Positions 60,301 through 64,000 of a DNA stretch of 64,000 bases are shown one piece after another. The notes beneath the pieces were generated by a model that was not told where the DNA came from, searched no databases, and saw only the letters and a program-made list of their open reading frames with translations. Positions within the stretch are counted from its first letter, which is position 1, and every line of letters starts with the position of its first letter. The translations under genes were made by a program, and so were the position numbers. Location of the stretch: positions 8,060,001 through 8,124,000 of the forward strand of contig NC_060025.1 of the NCBI RefSeq assembly GCF_021134715.1, read 5' to 3'. Origin of the DNA: Daphnia pulex. Taxonomy: Eukaryota; Arthropoda; Branchiopoda; Diplostraca; Daphniidae.

Positions 60301-63126
60301 GCGAACGAACCGCATTCTTTCGTCAAACAAGTTCACCGCCAAACAATAGGAGGTAGTACATAAGATAATATACTGCATCCAAGTTATCCAAGAAACTTGA
60401 AAGAAATTCCCTCCATCTTTAAAAGAAAGAAAGAAATATCTTTCGTTGCTATCTGTCGAACCCTTCAACTAATACAATTCCCCCCAGTTTTCTTCTCTCC
60501 TTTTCTTCTTCTCTATTTTATTATTCTACGGTCATCCGCCCGTTTTAAAAGAAGAAGGAGCCCCTTTTATTCAAATTTTCTCATCCATTCTTTTTGGGGG
60601 TTTTCTAAAAGGAGAATTCAAATATAAAAAAGGGACGCGACGAATTGTTGGAATTTTGGTGTGTGTGGTTATCGCCCACTAAAATGTGCTGACGTGCGTT
60701 ATTATCTGATGGGCAATCGGTAGATGGCGTCGATGGCCAATCAGCGGTCGTAAATTTCCGACAAAAAGGTCCAAAGGAAATAAAAAAGAAACAATGGGCC
60801 AACTGTTTAAAAAAGATTAAAAAGAAAAAGAAAAACTGACCAGAGTCGGGACATTGTCGCTGCCTTGGTGGAAGTCCAGGGTGGTCAGAAGAGCGTCGCC
60901 CAGTTCGATGAGCATGGAAATGTGCGACATGGTACCAACTCCTTTGCTGGCGACGGCCGTCATCCGACCGCCGGTGGCTTCGGCCAGAGATTGGAGATTG
61001 CGCAAGGCTCCCGCCCGGTGGGTTCCAGGCGTCGGGACGTAGGCGAAGGCCACCACCGAAACGCGAACTTGTTTGCGGCTGGCCAGGGCCAGAGCGCTCT
61101 GCACCTGGTCGCCGCTCGACGAACCTGTCGTTATCAATACGATAACGTCGCCGGCCGACGAAGCTCCTCCACGTTCCAGCATCTGGGAAAATGAAAAGAA
61201 AGAAAAATTGAATATTGAAATTAATTTGTGAAACGAAATTAAAAATGTGACAAAGATATTTTTATTTACCGCGATGGCTTCGGCTAAAGCGCAAGTTAAA
61301 CAGGATTCCTGGACGGAACCCGTTGCCGATCCGCCGTTGGACGGCATGGAAATGAAGACGGGAATGGCCGAGGCGACTTGCTCACGACTTCCGGGACTGC
61401 CCAGCCGCACCATGGGCCCATTTTGGCCTTCGGTATGGATCTGGACCGAGTCTGCAAAGCTCAAAATGCCCAGTTCCGTTTCGTCGGCCAAATCGTGCAG
61501 CACCAATCTCCTGGTGGCGCTCCTCACGTACTTCCAGTGATCCTATGAAAAACAAAACAAATTTGCATACATTAAACCAATCACGACCCAAACTAGGGGG
61601 GAGATAAAACAAAAGCCCAGTTCACGTTTCAAAAAGTGAGTCATTGATACAGTACGCCGAAAGCTCAAAAAACAAAAACAACAACGGCACGTAATAATTT
61701 ACGGCTCAAATTTCTTTTCAGTCAGAAAATTACAAAAGTTTCATCTTTCCACCAAGTTGTCGGCGGGAGTGATTAATCTAGATAAAATAATGGATGCCGT
61801 GTGTTTTTCTAATAATCCCGATCAAGTAAAAACAAAGAAGTTTGGCAAAGACAAGATGATCGCCACTTAGAAACCAAATAATGGAGAGACTTGTTTAACC
61901 ACTTACTCGTTCGTCCATCGGTGAGCTCTTGTCCAAGGCCAAAACGTAACGTGGCAGGGCCGCTTGTTTGTAATGGAAAACAGTTTCCAGCCGGTTGAAC
62001 ATTTGACCGTTCCTGAATGTCATCCGACAGAAAAAATAATAAAACCATCGGTTAGAAAAAAACAAAGAAAGAAATTCCGGAATTCCAATTATATCTTCTC
62101 GATTGATTTTTCACATTAGGATGTCGTCGACCCAAATGAACCGAGAGTCAATAACACTGCCAATTGAAATTTAAAACAAAAACAAGTTTGGCCAGTTTCT
62201 TCTTACATTGTTCTCAAGTCCTGGTGGCCGAAAACGACGTCCCGGACGCTCTGGCCGAAGCAGAGGAGGTTCTGCTGGGTCGGCGCCATATCGTCGTGCA
62301 GCGAAGCGTCGCAAAAAGCGGTCGCCTAAAAATGATAACATTTTTCCAAGGTTAAAAAAAAATGTCTAATTTCAAATAAGTTTAAGCTAAAAACCATCAA
62401 ATTAAGCGGTTCTTATTGTGCGGTTAAATTGGGAAACGCTCTGACGCGCATTTTCGATGTAGCGGGAAAAGTTTTGAAATGTCAAATTTTCCCGCTGAAT
62501 CATCGCGAAATTTGAAAACCAAAAAAATTATTCAAAAAACTTACGGCGGTGAACGAAGTGGATGAGGTGGTTGTATTAAGGCAGTTGGATGAATTGTCGC
62601 AGTCGGAAGAGCGGGCGGATTGGATGGATCGACCGGTGGCATTGGATGCGGAAGCCGCCGCCGCTGGTGAAGACGGTCCACCGACGCAGAAGAAATCGGG
62701 AAAGAGTCCGTCCTGATCGGCGGCCGCTCCTGTGCGTTCGTTCAGGTCGAACACTCCGTATCGATACTTTGCGAATTCTCTGAGGAAGCGTCGACCTCTG
62801 ATCCAGACATCCGAGACGTTGGCGGAGGCGGAAGGCGTCGTGGCTTTGAAGAAGAAATCGGGTCCGGCCGAAATGTAGTCGCCCATTTGTCCGCAGTCGC
62901 GCGACTGCTGGGTCCAAAGGGCGTCGGCTCCGCCGGTGAAGAGCGGATGAGCCGTCGCCGAGACTTTGACGTCGGCCTGTCCGTAAGATTCCAGACGAGT
63001 GCGGCTAACATTTCGGCCGCAGTCGGCGCTGGTCCATCCGGTCGGCAAGACGACGGATACGCTGCGGATAAAAGCCCGTCCGTCCGTCGCTTGATGAAGC
63101 AGCCGTGACGATTCCCTTATGACCAT
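57330..63126 (-). CDS. Calcium-activated chloride channel regulator (CLCA) family protein, 5' end not resolved
   Basis: Eleven exons: 63126-62545, 62325-62207, 62012-61907, 61542-61270, 61182-60841, 59837-59604, 59476-59285, 59206-59074, 58996-58847, 58772-58485, 58414-57330. All phases fit. Order: CLCA N-terminal domain (VVLPTGW, GPDFFF, KYRYGVFDLNE), Cys-rich link, VWA domain (YVLALDKSSPMDER, LGILSFADSV, DVIVLITTGSSSGD), beta-sheet region (GVWRYSFDRRS, DNGNADPDITRGDGVYSRYF), fibronectin-III-like domain (PPSRVTDLRV, WTAVGDDFD), membrane helix (AAIVAGICVALLILVLAVYF) and a ~230-residue Ser/Tyr-rich cytoplasmic tail. CLCA proteins are secreted or membrane-bound, self-cleaving modulators of TMEM16A-type chloride currents. 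Here the HExxH position reads REFAK and the MIDAS reads DKSSP rather than DKSGS, so protease and metal binding may be lost. An acceptor above 63126 implies an upstream exon carrying the signal peptide. Confidence 0.9.
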
Positions 63127-64000
63127 CTATCGGGAAAAATAAAAAGGAAATATGAAAAATGTTTTTAAAAAAATAAATTTGTATTTGATGTCGACTCATC
63201 AAAACGGGCCAAAAAGGTGCAATCAAATTCGTTTTTACGACCCATTTGAGGTCCCACCAATTAGCCCCGTCGAACCGCTCCCCATCTTCTCTGTCGAATT
63301 TCACCAAATGTGTTTTTCTCTTCTTCAAAAACATTTTTATTTTCTTTTTTTAGAAAAAGATTAAAGGGCTGCTAATATTCTTCTCTTCAAAAAAACCCAC
63401 ACCGGGGCTGACGGGTGGGTTGCTACCTGTCGAAAAACCTCTTGCTCTTTTTTCAGGATAAAAACAAATGAGTAAATATCTACGGGGGTGTTTAAATGAT
63501 AATTATAAATTCCTCCAAGTAAAAATTTCTGGGGTTCTATTTAGCCAGCGAGAGATAAACAGGTATATGTAGGTCTTAAAAGGGAGGAGCTGGAATCCTA
63601 TATATTCCGGGTCTAGTTCTCTCGTTAAAGCTGCTAATGAACTCTCTCTACTCTCTCTCTACTTTCCGCTTGTGTCGAACCGAATCAGCAGCGGCACAGC
63701 TAAAAAGAAGAAAGAAAAAAAAGACCATTAAAGCTGAGAGCTGAGAGAGACTAGAGCTTCAAATTGATTTTCCAACGCCGGTCCAAAGAAGAGAGAGAGA
63801 AAGTCTCTTGTTGTTCCAGAACGCATCAATGTATCGCTGGAAACAGAAGAAACAAAAGAAGATGAGGAACGCAGTTGTGTGGCCGAGTCTCACGTCGTTA
63901 CGCTGGGCTGAGCGTTTCATGATGATGATGACGACTCGAGTCGACGGAGCGCAATTCCGGTTGGCTCTTTTGTTTTCTTCGTGGACAACGCACACACACA
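63127..64000. other. 5' region of the CLCA gene, start exon unresolved
   Basis: No exon matching the conserved CLCA N-terminus was found here. A minus-strand ATG at 63920 opens MKRSAQRNDVRLGHTTAFLI, followed by a hydrophobic run (FFCFFCFQ), possibly a signal peptide exon, but the join to 63126 could not be shown. Also present: a TATA-like ATATATAGG on the minus strand near 63600 and (GAGA)n tracts. Confidence 0.3.

Noticed and set aside
63759-63995. Signal-peptide exon of the CLCA gene
   Set aside because: The hydrophobic run is suggestive, but the expected conserved CLCA segment before 63126 is missing and no phase-matched junction could be shown; kept only as a note.

Overview
The window looks like nuclear DNA of an arthropod, most likely a branchiopod crustacean such as Daphnia. 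This is inferred from AT-rich sequence with very short GT-AG introns (about 50-90 bp), ionotropic (chemosensory) receptors, tandem MATH/BTB genes, SYGAP/YSPP-rich cuticle-type proteins and a CLCA-family gene. There is no bacterial operon structure and no CRISPR array.

Layout. 0-2.1 kb: two tandem MATH/BTB genes on the minus strand, the first cut by the window edge. 2.8-10.6 kb: two divergent ionotropic receptor genes (minus 3370-5403, plus 8474-10551) sharing intron positions. A decayed third copy of a last exon lies at 2.8 kb, and a 0.69-kb tandem duplication between the two genes doubles the terminal exon of an unrecognised minus-strand gene. 11.1-25.2 kb: two paralogous secreted cuticle-type genes (11.1 and 23.8 kb) enclose a coiled-coil gene, a long VAT1-like reductase gene, a small secreted Pro-rich protein and an orphan membrane protein flanked by ~0.4-kb direct repeats. 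26.5-31.8 kb: a small family of single-pass receptors with a nine-cysteine TNFR/Grindelwald-like domain, two intact and one decayed. 32.2-33.8 kb: a Tudor-domain gene with a duplicated mini-exon. 35.2-37 kb: an inverted pair of tRNA-headed repeats and a long hairpin.

41.4-46.6 kb holds the most striking feature: 18 head-to-tail copies of a ~288-bp unit. Each unit contains two short exon-like blocks (about 91 and 82 nt) separated by two tiny introns (51 and 64 nt) with intact splice signals. The array continues a diverged ~1.7-kb segmental duplication (29.2-30.9 versus 39.2-40.9 kb), and the other copy holds a single exon-like block. Both exons are 1 mod 3 in length and both carry a stop in phase 0, so no combination of them stays open. 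An 18-fold amplified non-coding or UTR exon array is the best reading.

46.6-57.3 kb is gene-poor: decayed coding traces, hairpins, a perfect 36-bp palindrome, a piggyBac-type MITE with TTAA target duplications, and dispersed repeats. 57.3-63.1 kb is a CLCA-family gene on the minus strand (5' end not resolved) with an altered metalloprotease motif and an altered VWA metal site.

Exon models were read by eye from splice signals and family resemblance. No alignment, transcript or database search was run.
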